This document shows, one piece after another, positions 53,482 through 62,097 of a stretch of DNA of 64,000 nt. Numbering within the stretch: position 1 is the first letter of the stretch; each line of letters starts with the position of its first letter. This stretch comes from CAZLAK01 sp964557545 (GTDB lineage: Bacteria; Bacillota; Desulfotomaculia; Desulfotomaculales; Pelotomaculaceae). Under the pieces are notes generated by a model. It did no database searches. It was not told where the DNA came from and was given only the letters and a program-made list of their open reading frames with translations. The position numbers and the translations under genes were made by a program. The stretch is from the NCBI GenBank assembly GCA_964557545.1, contig CAZLAK010000003.1, positions 43,034 to 107,033 on the forward strand, written 5' to 3'.

Positions 53482-54240
53482 TTACTTTGTACTGCCCAGC
53501 TGGTTGACGGCTTTTTCTAACAGTTCGTCGTGAGCCTGGATCAGCCGCTGGCCGGCCTCGTAAGCCCGCACGGCGGCTAAAAGGTCTTTAATTTCTTCCA
53601 CCGGGTCAACGTTGGCCATTTCCAAAAAACCCTGCTTTACTCTAGTAGCCGCTGCTTCCCGGGCTTCACCGTTAACGTCGATGTACAGCCCGCCTTCTTC
53701 CCTGATGAGGTCCTCCGGACGGTCAAACTCCGCCAGCAAGAGCCTTCCCACTGCCTGCCCCCCGGCTTCCACATAACCCTCCGGGCTGACTTTAAAGTCA
53801 AAGCTGTCCACTAGAATGGGCCCGTCTTCCCCCAAGAGGCGGCGGCCGCCGGCAGTGACCAGGTAACCCTGGGCGTCTACCCAAAGGGAGCCGTTTTTCG
53901 TGTAGGCCACTCTGGCCGGATCTTCATCAGTGGGGGCCTCTACCACCAAAAACCCCGGCCCTTCCAGGTATAAATCGTAAGCGCGGCCAGTCTCCCGCAC
54001 GTAACCCGGCTCAAAACCCGTCACCACCGACGCTACCCGGCTGCCGGGGCCGTAAGTTCCGATCACCGCGGGCGGCGCGCCGCCCGTGCACAGCATAAGG
54101 AACTGGGTGAAACTTTCTGTAACCACTTTTTGCTTTTTATAACCAGGTGTGGCGGCGTTGGCCAGGTTGGCACTCACTTTATCCAGTACAGCCTGCTGGA
54201 CGTCCATCCCGCAGGCAGCAGTATAAATCCCGCGCAACAA
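53482..54240 (-). CDS. flgF: Flagellar basal-body rod protein, FlgF/FlgG family
   Basis: A 252-residue paralogue of the previous gene. It begins MLRGIYTAACGMDVQQAVLDK with the SANLANAATPGYKKQK rod signature, then GPGFLVVEAPTDEDPARVAYTKNGSLWVD and the C-terminal QGFLEMANVDPVEEIKDLL motif with RAYEAGQRLIQAHDE. The PGY and NVDP blocks are shared by FlgF and FlgG. TTG start with AGAGGAGG. It follows fliA, an arrangement seen in Clostridia. Confidence 0.82.
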   Translation of the reverse strand: MLRGIYTAACGMDVQQAVLDKVSANLANAATPGYKKQKVVTESFTQFLMLCTGGAPPAVIGTYGPGSRVASVVTGFEPGYVRETGRAYDLYLEGPGFLVVEAPTDEDPARVAYTKNGSLWVDAQGYLVTAGGRRLLGEDGPILVDSFDFKVSPEGYVEAGGQAVGRLLLAEFDRPEDLIREEGGLYIDVNGEAREAAATRVKQGFLEMANVDPVEEIKDLLAAVRAYEAGQRLIQAHDELLEKAVNQLGSTK

Positions 54241-54289
54241 AGTGCAAAACCTCCTCTCTTAGGATCGGCTCTAAGTATCCTATCGTCTC

Positions 54290-55045
54290 TTATGCCAGGT
54301 GTGCTTCCAGCTTGTCCCTTAGCCTTTTTAAGGCCCGGGCGTGCAGCTGGCACACTCTTGATTCGGTCACTTCCAGCACGTGACCAATTTCTTTTTGGGT
54401 TAGACCTTCCTGGTAGTAAAGGGCCAGCACCAGCTTATCCCTTTCCGGCAGCCCCTCAATAGCCCGCACCAAGAGTTCCCTGGCCTCTTCTCTCTCCACT
54501 TCCTCCAGAGGGTCGGGGCTCTGGGGGTCAGGGATTAAGTCACCCCAGCGCAAGACTTCCCCCCCGTCTGTAGCCACATTCTCGTCTAGGGAAGAAACCG
54601 CAAGGCTGCTGGCCTGAGCAGCCAGTTTTTTGAACTCTTCCACTTCCAGCCCCAGGGCAGACGCCAGTTCAGCATCACCGGCCCGGCCGCCGGTTTCTGC
54701 GTCCAGCTTGTCCCGAGCGGCATTTAGCTGCTGGATTTTTTGGTAGAGCGTGCGCGGCAACCAGTTCATCTTTCTCAACTCATCTAGCATTGCCCCCCTG
54801 ATGCGGGCAGCAGCGTAAGCGCTAAAGCTCACCCCCTGATCGGGGTCGTACTTTTCCACGGCTTCCATGAGACCAAAAACACCGCAGCTCTCCAGGTCTT
54901 CCTGGTCCACGTGAGGGGGGAGCTTTACAGCTAAGCGGCCGGCAATATATTTGACGAGCGGCAGGTGGGCCACAATTAATTCATGTTTTAAATTTTCGTC
55001 CTTTGTTAGACGGTACTCCCGCCAAATATTTTCAGCAACGGCCAT
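54290..55045 (-). CDS. fliA: RNA polymerase sigma factor FliA/WhiG (SigD)
   Basis: A 251-residue sigma-28 family factor. Region 2 shows LIVAHLPLVKYIAGRLAVKLPPHVDQEDLESCGVFGL and FSAYAAARIRGAMLDELR. Region 3 starts near 125. Region 4 has the HTH YQEGLTQKEIGHVLEVTESRVCQLH. It directs late flagellar and chemotaxis gene transcription; an anti-sigma factor FlgM is not in the window. ATG start. The palindromic repeat copy B stands just upstream. Confidence 0.96.
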   Translation of the reverse strand: MAVAENIWREYRLTKDENLKHELIVAHLPLVKYIAGRLAVKLPPHVDQEDLESCGVFGLMEAVEKYDPDQGVSFSAYAAARIRGAMLDELRKMNWLPRTLYQKIQQLNAARDKLDAETGGRAGDAELASALGLEVEEFKKLAAQASSLAVSSLDENVATDGGEVLRWGDLIPDPQSPDPLEEVEREEARELLVRAIEGLPERDKLVLALYYQEGLTQKEIGHVLEVTESRVCQLHARALKRLRDKLEAHLA

Positions 55046-55064
55046 GCCTTCTCAGCCGTCCTTT

Positions 55065-55107
55065 TAAATAAGTTAACGCCAGGTGCCTGGCACCTTTTAA
55101 CTTTTTA
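55065..55107 (-). repeat. Palindromic repeat copy B between pilZ and fliA
   Basis: A 43-base element related to copy A at 21152. It holds the palindrome GGTGCC, T, GGCACC (55082-55094), with TAAATAAGTTAA on one side and TTTTAACTTTTT on the other. It overlaps the stop codon of the PilZ gene, as copy A overlaps the hemW stop. No strong T run follows, so it is a poor terminator. Confidence 0.7.
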
Positions 55108-55755
55108 GGTGAGGCGCCTCTGTTCGGATAACTTAAATAGCACGTAGCGCACGATGAGGTCCTGCTGGCGGCGGCTTATCCCCTCGAACTGGATACCGCA
55201 CTGCCAATTTTTTGTCTCGGGGTCCGACCAGCTGCGCACCACCTTGCCTTTTAGCACCATTACCTCGAAGCCCGTCTTTAAGGGCAGGGTAAAGCGCAGA
55301 ATAAGCCTGGTGCCGGCAGGTATTTCCTTTTTGGTGAGGAGCCTTATGCCGCCGCCGCTCAAATCCAAAGCAGTGCACTTTTTATATTGGGGCCGCTCCT
55401 CTTCACCGGCGTCCACGGCGTAATCCACGTCCATCATCACCGGTACGCGCACAAACTCCCGGAGCTGAATGCGGCGCGCTTCACTGGGGATGAGCAGTTC
55501 GTACAAGGGGATGTTGTCGTGCCGCCAGCCGACTACCGAGGTAATAAACTCGTAGCGCGACATTTCGTTCACAAAAGTGACCCGCACCTTCTCTCCCCTG
55601 CCCAAAACCAAGGGATTGGGCCCCTGCGTGGGCACAGCAATAAAAAAGGTTCCCGTGCCCAAATCCTGCACGCTGGACGAGTACCAGTCTTCCTCGCCGG
55701 ATGCCCTGGTAACCTTTATGTTTAAGTTGATGCGCAAAAGTTCTCTTATATCCAA
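55105..55755 (-). CDS. PilZ-domain protein, YcgR-like flagellar brake
   Basis: About 216 residues. An N-terminal YcgR-N-like domain (residues 1-95) is followed by a PilZ domain with REFVRVPVMMDVDY (the RxxxR c-di-GMP-binding set is only partly visible as QLREFVRVP) and ALDLSGGGIRLLTKK, the D/NxSxxG motif. C-di-GMP binding would slow the motor. The TTG at 55755 has AGGAGTG; this site overlaps the flhG end, so the two are translationally linked. Confidence 0.85.
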   Translation of the reverse strand: MDIRELLRINLNIKVTRASGEEDWYSSSVQDLGTGTFFIAVPTQGPNPLVLGRGEKVRVTFVNEMSRYEFITSVVGWRHDNIPLYELLIPSEARRIQLREFVRVPVMMDVDYAVDAGEEERPQYKKCTALDLSGGGIRLLTKKEIPAGTRLILRFTLPLKTGFEVMVLKGKVVRSWSDPETKNWQCGIQFEGISRRQQDLIVRYVLFKLSEQRRLT

Positions 55756-55768
55756 ATAAAAGACACTC

Positions 55769-56635
55769 CTAGCCAAACAAGCGGATGAGCCTGCCCCAAA
55801 AATTCCCGGAGGCGGGCGGTGTTTCCCCGTGCAAAAGCACACTTGCCACACTGGCTATGCTGCGGGAAGCAGCCGATGAGGGGTTAGCCAGGGCAAAGGG
55901 CTGCTGGTTTTTCACCGCCTGGGCAACGGCCTTGTCTTCGGGTATCCACCCCAGGTTGTTTAGCTTTATCTTTAAGAAGCGCTCCACCACGGCCAAAAGC
56001 CTCCCGTACACGCGGCTTGCCTCGCGCTGGTCGGCAGCCCGGTTGACAACCACCCCCACTTCCCGGTGGACGTCAAACCTGTCCAGCACTTTGATTAAAG
56101 CGTAGGCATCGGTCAGCGAGGTGGGCTCGGGTGTAATCACCACTATCACTTCTTTAGCCGCGGCCACAAAACCCAAGACGTTTTTGCCAATGCCGGCCCC
56201 CGTGTCGACGATCAAAAAATCGTCGTCACGGCCGGCCCGGCTTAACATGTCCAAAAGGTACCGGCGGCGCTCGCGGTCCAAGTTAGCCATTTCTACCAGG
56301 CCCGAACCGCCCGAAATGACATTTATGCCCAAGGGCCCGCGCACCGCTACTTCTTCAATGGTTTTACCGCCATAAAGCACGTCGTAAAGGCTGTAAGGGG
56401 GAACCAGCCCCATCAGCACTTCTGCGTTGGCCATTCCCAGGTCGGCGTCGAAAAGGGTGACCCGCTGCCCCATCTGGGCCAAGGAAATGGCCAGGTTCAC
56501 GGAGATGCTGGTCTTGCCCACGCCGCCCTTGCCGCTCGTCACGGCCAGCGCCCGCGGACCCCATTCCGCCGGCTCTTTCCCTTCCACATGCGGCGAGTGC
56601 AGGATCCGTCCCGTTCTAGGGGGCCACAGCCTCAT
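55769..56635 (-). CDS. flhG: Flagellum number regulator FlhG (FleN, MinD-like ATPase)
   Basis: A 288-residue MinD/ParA-family ATPase. The deviant Walker A AVTSGKGGVGKTSISVNLA near 30, then DADLGMANAEVLMGL and FLIVDTGAGIG are clear. FlhG limits the number and position of flagella and stimulates the FlhF GTPase. The ATG at 56635, 20 bases inside flhF, has AAAGGGGTGG. The C-terminus lacks an obvious amphipathic membrane-targeting helix beyond FWGRLIRLFG. Confidence 0.93.
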   Translation of the reverse strand: MRLWPPRTGRILHSPHVEGKEPAEWGPRALAVTSGKGGVGKTSISVNLAISLAQMGQRVTLFDADLGMANAEVLMGLVPPYSLYDVLYGGKTIEEVAVRGPLGINVISGGSGLVEMANLDRERRRYLLDMLSRAGRDDDFLIVDTGAGIGKNVLGFVAAAKEVIVVITPEPTSLTDAYALIKVLDRFDVHREVGVVVNRAADQREASRVYGRLLAVVERFLKIKLNNLGWIPEDKAVAQAVKNQQPFALANPSSAASRSIASVASVLLHGETPPASGNFWGRLIRLFG

Positions 56636-57785
56636 CGGGATCCACCCCTTTAAGCAAGAGCCTGGCAATTTTTTTTGGGCTGGCCTCGTCAATGTCGTCC
56701 GGCACTTCCTGTCCGTCGCTTAAATAAGCGGCCGGCGTGCCAAAAGCGCATATCAGGTTTAAAATCGAGCCGTAGGTATCGGTTTCGTCCAGCCTGGTGA
56801 AGATCAGGCCGTTAAACCCTATGCGCTGAAAGCCGCGGGCGATGTTCATTAGATCTCTATTTTTGGTGGCCGAATTTAAGACCAGGAAAACGTCGCACGG
56901 CTCGCCTACGGCGTCCAAAAAACCTTTTAGTTCCAGCACCGCGCCGGCATTCCTCGCCGGCCGGCCGTCGGTATCGACGTACACGCAGTCTTTATCGGCG
57001 TTGTGCTGCAGCACCTGCGCCAGTTCGGCGGGAGTCATGACCACGTCTACCGGCACGCCCAAAAAGTCCCCGTAAGCCTTGAGCTGGTCGTATGCACCGA
57101 TCCGGTAGCTGGACACGGCCACCAGGCCGATTTTCTTTTGTTCGTACAGGACAGAGCGGGTGGCCAGCTTGGCCAGGGTGGTCGTCTTGCCGGCGCCCGG
57201 CGGGCCTATAAACGCCAGCACCCGGGCACCTGAGCGCGGCCGGTAAAGCGGGTCTAAGAGTTTTATGACCTCCCGGTAAAGCCCGGTGTAACCTTCCCGG
57301 GCAAAGCCTCTGCACCCGGCGGCGTACCCGTTGCCCAAGGAGGCCAGCAGGCGGTCAACCAGGTTTTCTTGAATTTCCATGTCCAGCAACAGGCGCCGCC
57401 AGTTCACCGGGCCGCTGCCCTGACCGGCAGCGGCTGCCTTAGCCGGCGGCGCCAGCCGCCAGCTGCCGGTGCGCAGTTCCCGCGCCGGCAATGCCGGCCA
57501 GGCGCTCCCGGCAGGGCTTGCCGCACTGCCGGGGGCAAGGATGCCTGCCGGCGGCTTTTGGGCATCCACCGCCATCTGCGCCGGCGGGCAATCCACGTCC
57601 AATCTCACGTTAGGTTTATCGTCCACTGCGGCCGTTACCTCTAAAAGGCGCGGGGCAAAAAGCCCCCAAAAGCCTTTAGCCGGCACCCGGTAGCTGCTGA
57701 CAATAACCGCATCAGGGCCCAGGTCTTCTTTGATGAGGCGGATGGCCTCCTGCATTTCCCTGACTAGATAGCGCTTGATCTTCAA
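56616..57785 (-). CDS. flhF: Flagellar biosynthesis SRP-like GTPase FlhF
   Basis: A 389-residue GTPase of the SRP family that fixes where the flagellum is built. The N-terminal B domain (MKIKRYLVREMQEAIRLIKED) is followed by an alanine-rich linker. The NG domain starts near 130 with G1 GPPGAGKTTTLAKLA near 193. G3 reads DTDGR where most have DTAGR; G4 reads TRLDE in place of TKLDE. The TTG at 57785 overlaps the flhA stop. The DTDGR change may affect hydrolysis. Confidence 0.93.
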   Translation of the reverse strand: MKIKRYLVREMQEAIRLIKEDLGPDAVIVSSYRVPAKGFWGLFAPRLLEVTAAVDDKPNVRLDVDCPPAQMAVDAQKPPAGILAPGSAASPAGSAWPALPARELRTGSWRLAPPAKAAAAGQGSGPVNWRRLLLDMEIQENLVDRLLASLGNGYAAGCRGFAREGYTGLYREVIKLLDPLYRPRSGARVLAFIGPPGAGKTTTLAKLATRSVLYEQKKIGLVAVSSYRIGAYDQLKAYGDFLGVPVDVVMTPAELAQVLQHNADKDCVYVDTDGRPARNAGAVLELKGFLDAVGEPCDVFLVLNSATKNRDLMNIARGFQRIGFNGLIFTRLDETDTYGSILNLICAFGTPAAYLSDGQEVPDDIDEASPKKIARLLLKGVDPDEAVAP

Positions 57786-59863
57786 TCCACCGTCACCGTC
57801 CCCACGGCCTCTACCTCCACGCCCGGTGCTATTTCGTTTAAGGAGAGCACTGCCAGCTGCGGCAGGTACCTCTCGGTGAGCCGCTTAAAGGGTAGCCTTA
57901 CCCGCCCCGAGGTGAGGACCACCGGGGGAAGGCTCCTGACAGTGAGCTTTTCCAGATTTTCTTTAAGTGAACTGAAGAGCTTTTTGGTGAGCTGGGGCTC
58001 CAGCAGCGGGTAGGCCCCCAGCTGAGTTTTTTCCACGGCATCGGCCAAGACCTGCTCCAATTTGGGGTGCAGGGTCAGCACCGAAAGCTTTCCCCCCTCG
58101 CCCGTGTACTGGCGGCAGATAGTGCGGCACAGCGCCCGGCGCACCGACTCGGTTATGAAGTCGAGGTCCCTGTTCACCCTGGCCGCGTCAGCCATGGCCT
58201 CAAGGATGCCGGCCAAATCCTTGATGGGCACCCTTTCCCACAGCAGGTTCTGGAGCACTTTCTGCACTTCACCCAGGCTCAAGAGGTCCGGCACCAGTTC
58301 TTCGACCACCACCGGGGTTTTTTCCTTAACCACGTCCAACAGCTCCTTAGTTTCCTGCCGGCCTAAGAGCTCGTGGGCGTGGCGCTTGATGATCTCCGTC
58401 AAATGGGTGACCATGACGGTCGAAGCGTCCACGACCGTAAAACCGGCCGCCTCCGCGCTGTCGCGCCCGGCCGGCGTCACCCACCAGGCCGGCAGGCCAA
58501 AGGCCGGCTCCACCGTCGGCACACCCGCCACTTCCCGGCCGCTACCCAGCGGGTCCATGGCCAGATAGTGGCCGGGCATTAGCTCGCCCGACGCTATTTC
58601 TTCGCCGCGCAGCTTAAAGACATAAGTATTGGGGCTTAACTGCAGGTTGTCGCGAATGCGGATGGGCCGCACGTAGATACCCAGTTCGGCCGCGCACTGG
58701 CGGCGCACCGCCGCCAGCCGGTAGAGGAGGTCGCCGCCCGCCTTTTCGTCGGTGAGCGGTATCAAGTTATAGCCTATCTCGATCTCCAGAGTATCGACCT
58801 GGAAGTAGCCGAAGACGTTCTCCGGCTCCCGCCGCTCTTCTTTCACTTTAGCGGCTGCCGCCTTTTCCTGCTCGGCGGCCGCCCGCCGGCTCTCCTCTTT
58901 GAGCATGGAATAAGAAAAGTAACCGGTAATGCCGGCTAGGGAGAGGAAAAGGACGTTGGGCATGGCCGGTATCAGCCCCAAAACAAAGAGGATGCCGGCC
59001 GCCAGCATGAGCACCTTGGGAAAACCCAAAAACTGGCGGGAGAGGTCCCGCCCAAAGCTGGCGTCGGAAGTGGCCCTGGTGACCAGGATGCCGGTGGCCG
59101 TGGAAACCAGGAGCGCCGGCACCTGCGTTACCAGGCCGTCGCCAATGGTGAGAATGGTGTAAGTCTGCGCCGCATCGGCCAGGGACATATGCTTTTGGAC
59201 GACACCGATAATTAGGCCGCCTATTATATTGACCAAAATGATGACAATACCGGCAATGGCGTCACCCCGCACAAACTTGCTGGCGCCGTCCATGGCCCCG
59301 AAAAAATCGGCCTCCCGCTGCAGGCGCTTTCTCTTCTCCCGCGCTTCATCCTCCGTGATGAGGCCGGCGTTGAACTCGGCGTCAATGCTCATCTGCTTGC
59401 CGGGCATGGCGTCCAAGGTGAACCTGGCTGCTACTTCCGCCACCCGGCCGGCGCCGTTGGTGATGACCACGAACTGGATGACGGTGATGATGATGAAGAC
59501 CACCATCCCTACCACGTAGCTGCCGCCCACCACGAACTCGCCAAAAGCGGCAATGACCTTGCCGGCAGCCGCCTGGGAGAGGATGAGCCTGGTAGATGAG
59601 ATGTTCAGCGCCAGCCGGTAAAGGGTGGCGACCAGCAATAGGGACGGGAAGACCGAAAACTGCAGCGGCTCCAAGGTGAACATGGTGATCAGCAGGATGA
59701 CCAGGCTGAAAGTAATGCTCAAGGTGAGGAGCACATCCAAGAGGGCCGGGCTCAAAGGTATAATGATGAGCAGGACAATGCCGATGATCAGCCCGGCAAT
59801 GATGAAGTCGCTGTTCTTTTTAATTTGTGCTTTGACCGCCGTCATCCTCGCGGGTTCGGCCAC
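57782..59863 (-). CDS. flhA: Flagellar export gate protein FlhA
   Basis: A 693-residue type III export gate protein. About eight membrane helices fill residues 20-310, with the FHIPEP-family segment GAMDGASKFVRGDAIAGI in between. The large cytoplasmic domain (about 350-693) binds export chaperones: it has LEIEIGYNLIPLTDEKAGGDLL and VRPIRIRDNLQLSPNTYVFKLRG. GTG start behind GGGGTGATG. It is separated from flhB by about 80 bases that include a tandem decamer. Confidence 0.97.
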   Translation of the reverse strand: MAEPARMTAVKAQIKKNSDFIIAGLIIGIVLLIIIPLSPALLDVLLTLSITFSLVILLITMFTLEPLQFSVFPSLLLVATLYRLALNISSTRLILSQAAAGKVIAAFGEFVVGGSYVVGMVVFIIITVIQFVVITNGAGRVAEVAARFTLDAMPGKQMSIDAEFNAGLITEDEAREKRKRLQREADFFGAMDGASKFVRGDAIAGIVIILVNIIGGLIIGVVQKHMSLADAAQTYTILTIGDGLVTQVPALLVSTATGILVTRATSDASFGRDLSRQFLGFPKVLMLAAGILFVLGLIPAMPNVLFLSLAGITGYFSYSMLKEESRRAAAEQEKAAAAKVKEERREPENVFGYFQVDTLEIEIGYNLIPLTDEKAGGDLLYRLAAVRRQCAAELGIYVRPIRIRDNLQLSPNTYVFKLRGEEIASGELMPGHYLAMDPLGSGREVAGVPTVEPAFGLPAWWVTPAGRDSAEAAGFTVVDASTVMVTHLTEIIKRHAHELLGRQETKELLDVVKEKTPVVVEELVPDLLSLGEVQKVLQNLLWERVPIKDLAGILEAMADAARVNRDLDFITESVRRALCRTICRQYTGEGGKLSVLTLHPKLEQVLADAVEKTQLGAYPLLEPQLTKKLFSSLKENLEKLTVRSLPPVVLTSGRVRLPFKRLTERYLPQLAVLSLNEIAPGVEVEAVGTVTVD

Positions 59864-59908
59864 CTAAACATCACCCCGCCCGCATCGTATACACAAAACG
59901 CCCGATTT

Positions 59909-59928
59909 TAATCTAAAGTAATCTAAAG
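59909..59928. repeat. Tandem decamer upstream of flhA
   Basis: TAATCTAAAG occurs twice directly in tandem between flhB and flhA. On the minus strand it lies about 50-70 bases before the flhA start and might be a regulatory site, although no good promoter boxes are placed around it. Confidence 0.5.
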
Positions 59929-59944
59929 ACCGTTACACCGCTAT

Positions 59945-61021
59945 TTAAGCCGGGCGGTAATTCTCTTTGGCTTTTAACTGGTAGACGAAAGCCAGAATTT
60001 TAGCCACCGCCCGGTAGAGGTGGTAGGGTATTTGCATGCCTACTTCCACGTGGTAGTACAAAAAGCGGGCCACTTCCACGTCCTCCACCACCGGCACCCC
60101 GTTTTCTTCGGCGATCTTACGTATTTGACCGGCCAGGTAGCCCGCTCCCTTGGCCACCACCACCGGCGCCGCCGTCTCACCCTGCACGTAGCGCAGGGCA
60201 ACCGCCAGCTGCGTCGGGTTGGTCACCACTACGGTGGCTTTGGGCACCTCGCTGATGATCTGGTTTAGAGAAATAGCCCGGCGCATTTCGCGCTGGCGGG
60301 CGCGCACAATGGGATCGCCCTCTGTTTCTTTGAGCTCTTCTTTAACCTCCTGCCTGCTCATCATGAGGCCCTTTTTGTAGGCGTAGCGCTGGTAGAAATA
60401 GTCCAAAAGGGCCAGCGCCAGGTAGGCCAGCGCCCCCCACCAGGCCACCTTTAAAATAAACCCCATTACGGCCGCGTAAATGCCTGCCGGCGGCCGGTAG
60501 AAGACCAAGAGGAGGTCGTCCAGGCTGCCCTTGATCAACAAGACGACAATTGTGCCTATCGCGGCAAACTTGAGCACCGATTTGACCAGTTCCACTAAAC
60601 TCCTGGCGGAGAAGATGCGTCCAAGGCCGGCAGCCGGGTTGATGTGCTGGAGCTTGGGTTTAACGGTTTCAGTGGTAAACAAAAACCCCACCTGAGCTAT
60701 ATTGGCCGCCAGCGCCACCAGCACGGCCAGCAGTAAAAAGGGGGCCAGGACACTCACCAGCACCTGCAATGCCTGGTAAAGGGCTGCCGGACAGTTTGCG
60801 CCGCCGGCAGCCAGGCGGCCGGCCTGGCCAAAATACCACGCCAGGCACTGCTGTAAGTCAGAAAAGAGCTTGTCTTTTACGGCGTAGAGAAACGCCACCA
60901 TCCCCAAAAGACAGATTGCCCCAGTCAAGTCAGCGCTCCTGGCCACCTGCCCTTTGCGCCGCGCCTCAGAAAGCCGCCGCGGCGTTGCCTGTTCAGTGCG
61001 CTCTTGAGCCCCGCCTGCCAT
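59945..61021 (-). CDS. flhB: Flagellar export switch protein FlhB
   Basis: A 358-residue export gate protein with four N-terminal helices, a linker MSRQEVKEELKETEGDP and a cytoplasmic autocleavage domain. The self-cleavage motif reads NPTQ at about residue 270; nearly all homologues have NPTH. The rest of the domain (LAVALRY, APVVVAKGAGYLAGQIRKIAEENGVPVVEDVEVAR) is normal. Asn and Pro, the residues directly at the cut, are kept. ATG start directly after the fliR stop. Confidence 0.95.
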   Translation of the reverse strand: MAGGAQERTEQATPRRLSEARRKGQVARSADLTGAICLLGMVAFLYAVKDKLFSDLQQCLAWYFGQAGRLAAGGANCPAALYQALQVLVSVLAPFLLLAVLVALAANIAQVGFLFTTETVKPKLQHINPAAGLGRIFSARSLVELVKSVLKFAAIGTIVVLLIKGSLDDLLLVFYRPPAGIYAAVMGFILKVAWWGALAYLALALLDYFYQRYAYKKGLMMSRQEVKEELKETEGDPIVRARQREMRRAISLNQIISEVPKATVVVTNPTQLAVALRYVQGETAAPVVVAKGAGYLAGQIRKIAEENGVPVVEDVEVARFLYYHVEVGMQIPYHLYRAVAKILAFVYQLKAKENYRPA

Positions 61022-61783
61022 CTACACCAGCGCCTTCATAATGGTCATTAAATCCCTTTCAATAATACCTGCCAGCGAACGCAAAAGCCCTCCCAACAGA
61101 GGCAAAAGAAAGCTCAGCATCAAAAGACCGGCCGCAATTTTGATGGGAAAGCCGGTTAAAAAAACGTTGATCTGGGGGGCGGTGCGGGCCAAAAACCCCA
61201 GGGTCAGGTCCGCCACCACCAAAACGGCCAGCACGGGAGCGCTTACCTGCAAAGCCCGCAGAAAAGAACTCGCAAACACCTTCACCAGTACTTGGGTGGC
61301 ATTGCCGCTCAAGGACGCCGCGCCTAACGGCACCAGGCGGTAGCTCTCCACCAAGGCGGCAATTAAGGTGTGGTGGCCGTCCACCGCAAAAAAGGTGACC
61401 AGCCCCAATAGGTACAGGTACTGGGCTAAAAGCGTGCTGCCCGCCCCGTAAAGGGGGTCAACCACAGACGACATGGCAAAGCCGATCTGGAAATCTACCA
61501 GTTGGCCGGCCACCTGCAAAAAGCTGAGTATAAGACTTACGGCAAAGCCCATGATCAGGCCCGCGCCCGCCTCGCTTAAGAGGAGAAGGCCGTAGCCCAG
61601 CGCACCGGCCGGCACCTCCCTTTCCTGCACCAGGGGAAAGGCGAGCACAGCCAAAAAGAACGGCAGGCCCGCTTTAACGAACGCCGGCACTCCCCGTATG
61701 ACTAAAAGCGGGCCGGAGTTCAAAAAGGCGGCAGCCCGCACGTAAACCGGCAAAAAGACGGCCAAAACGGTCAGATCCGGCAA
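61022..61783 (-). CDS. fliR: Flagellar biosynthesis protein FliR
   Basis: A 253-residue export gate protein with six or more helices. LPVYVRAAAFLNSGPLL starts the conserved part; SSVVDPLYGAGSTLLAQYLYLLGLVTFF and FLTGFPIKIAAGLLML are signatures. TTG at 61783 with GGGGGTG is chosen; the frame runs on upstream through fliQ with no coding sense. It stops one base before the flhB start. Confidence 0.93.
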   Translation of the reverse strand: MPDLTVLAVFLPVYVRAAAFLNSGPLLVIRGVPAFVKAGLPFFLAVLAFPLVQEREVPAGALGYGLLLLSEAGAGLIMGFAVSLILSFLQVAGQLVDFQIGFAMSSVVDPLYGAGSTLLAQYLYLLGLVTFFAVDGHHTLIAALVESYRLVPLGAASLSGNATQVLVKVFASSFLRALQVSAPVLAVLVVADLTLGFLARTAPQINVFLTGFPIKIAAGLLMLSFLLPLLGGLLRSLAGIIERDLMTIMKALV

Positions 61784-61800
61784 CGGCCGGCACCCCCTTT

Positions 61801-62070
61801 TCAGCGGACGATGTCGGGTATTCGGGCGTAAAGACGAGCGGTAAAGCTGACGGCCGTGTTCAAAAGCCAGGCGCCCAGGATCATGAGGGTTACAAAGACA
61901 CCGGCAATTTTGGGCACCAGGTTGAGCATCTGGTCCTGGATCTGGGTTGTAGCCTGCAGCACGCTGATCACCAGCCCTATGAGCAGGGCCACCGCCATGG
62001 CCGGGCCGGCCAAAAGGAGCACGGTAAGCAGGGCTTCGCGGCTTATCTGTACGGCGAGGGTCTGGGTCAA
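61801..62070 (-). CDS. fliQ: Flagellar biosynthesis protein FliQ
   Basis: An 89-residue two-helix export gate protein. It starts with SREALLTVLLLAGPAMAVALLIGLVISVLQATTQIQDQ, has the loop NLVPKIAG and a second helix VTLMILGAWLLN. TTG at 62070 with GAGGGGGTG gives the usual length. It lies between fliP and fliR. Confidence 0.95.
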   Translation of the reverse strand: MTQTLAVQISREALLTVLLLAGPAMAVALLIGLVISVLQATTQIQDQMLNLVPKIAGVFVTLMILGAWLLNTAVSFTARLYARIPDIVR

Positions 62071-62097
62071 GTGAGCACACCCCCTCACTTTAAAAAG

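Noticed and set aside
61784..62080. N-terminal extension of the fliR frame
   Set aside because: It overlaps fliQ antiphase and makes no protein sense; the TTG at 61783 has GGGGGTG upstream.
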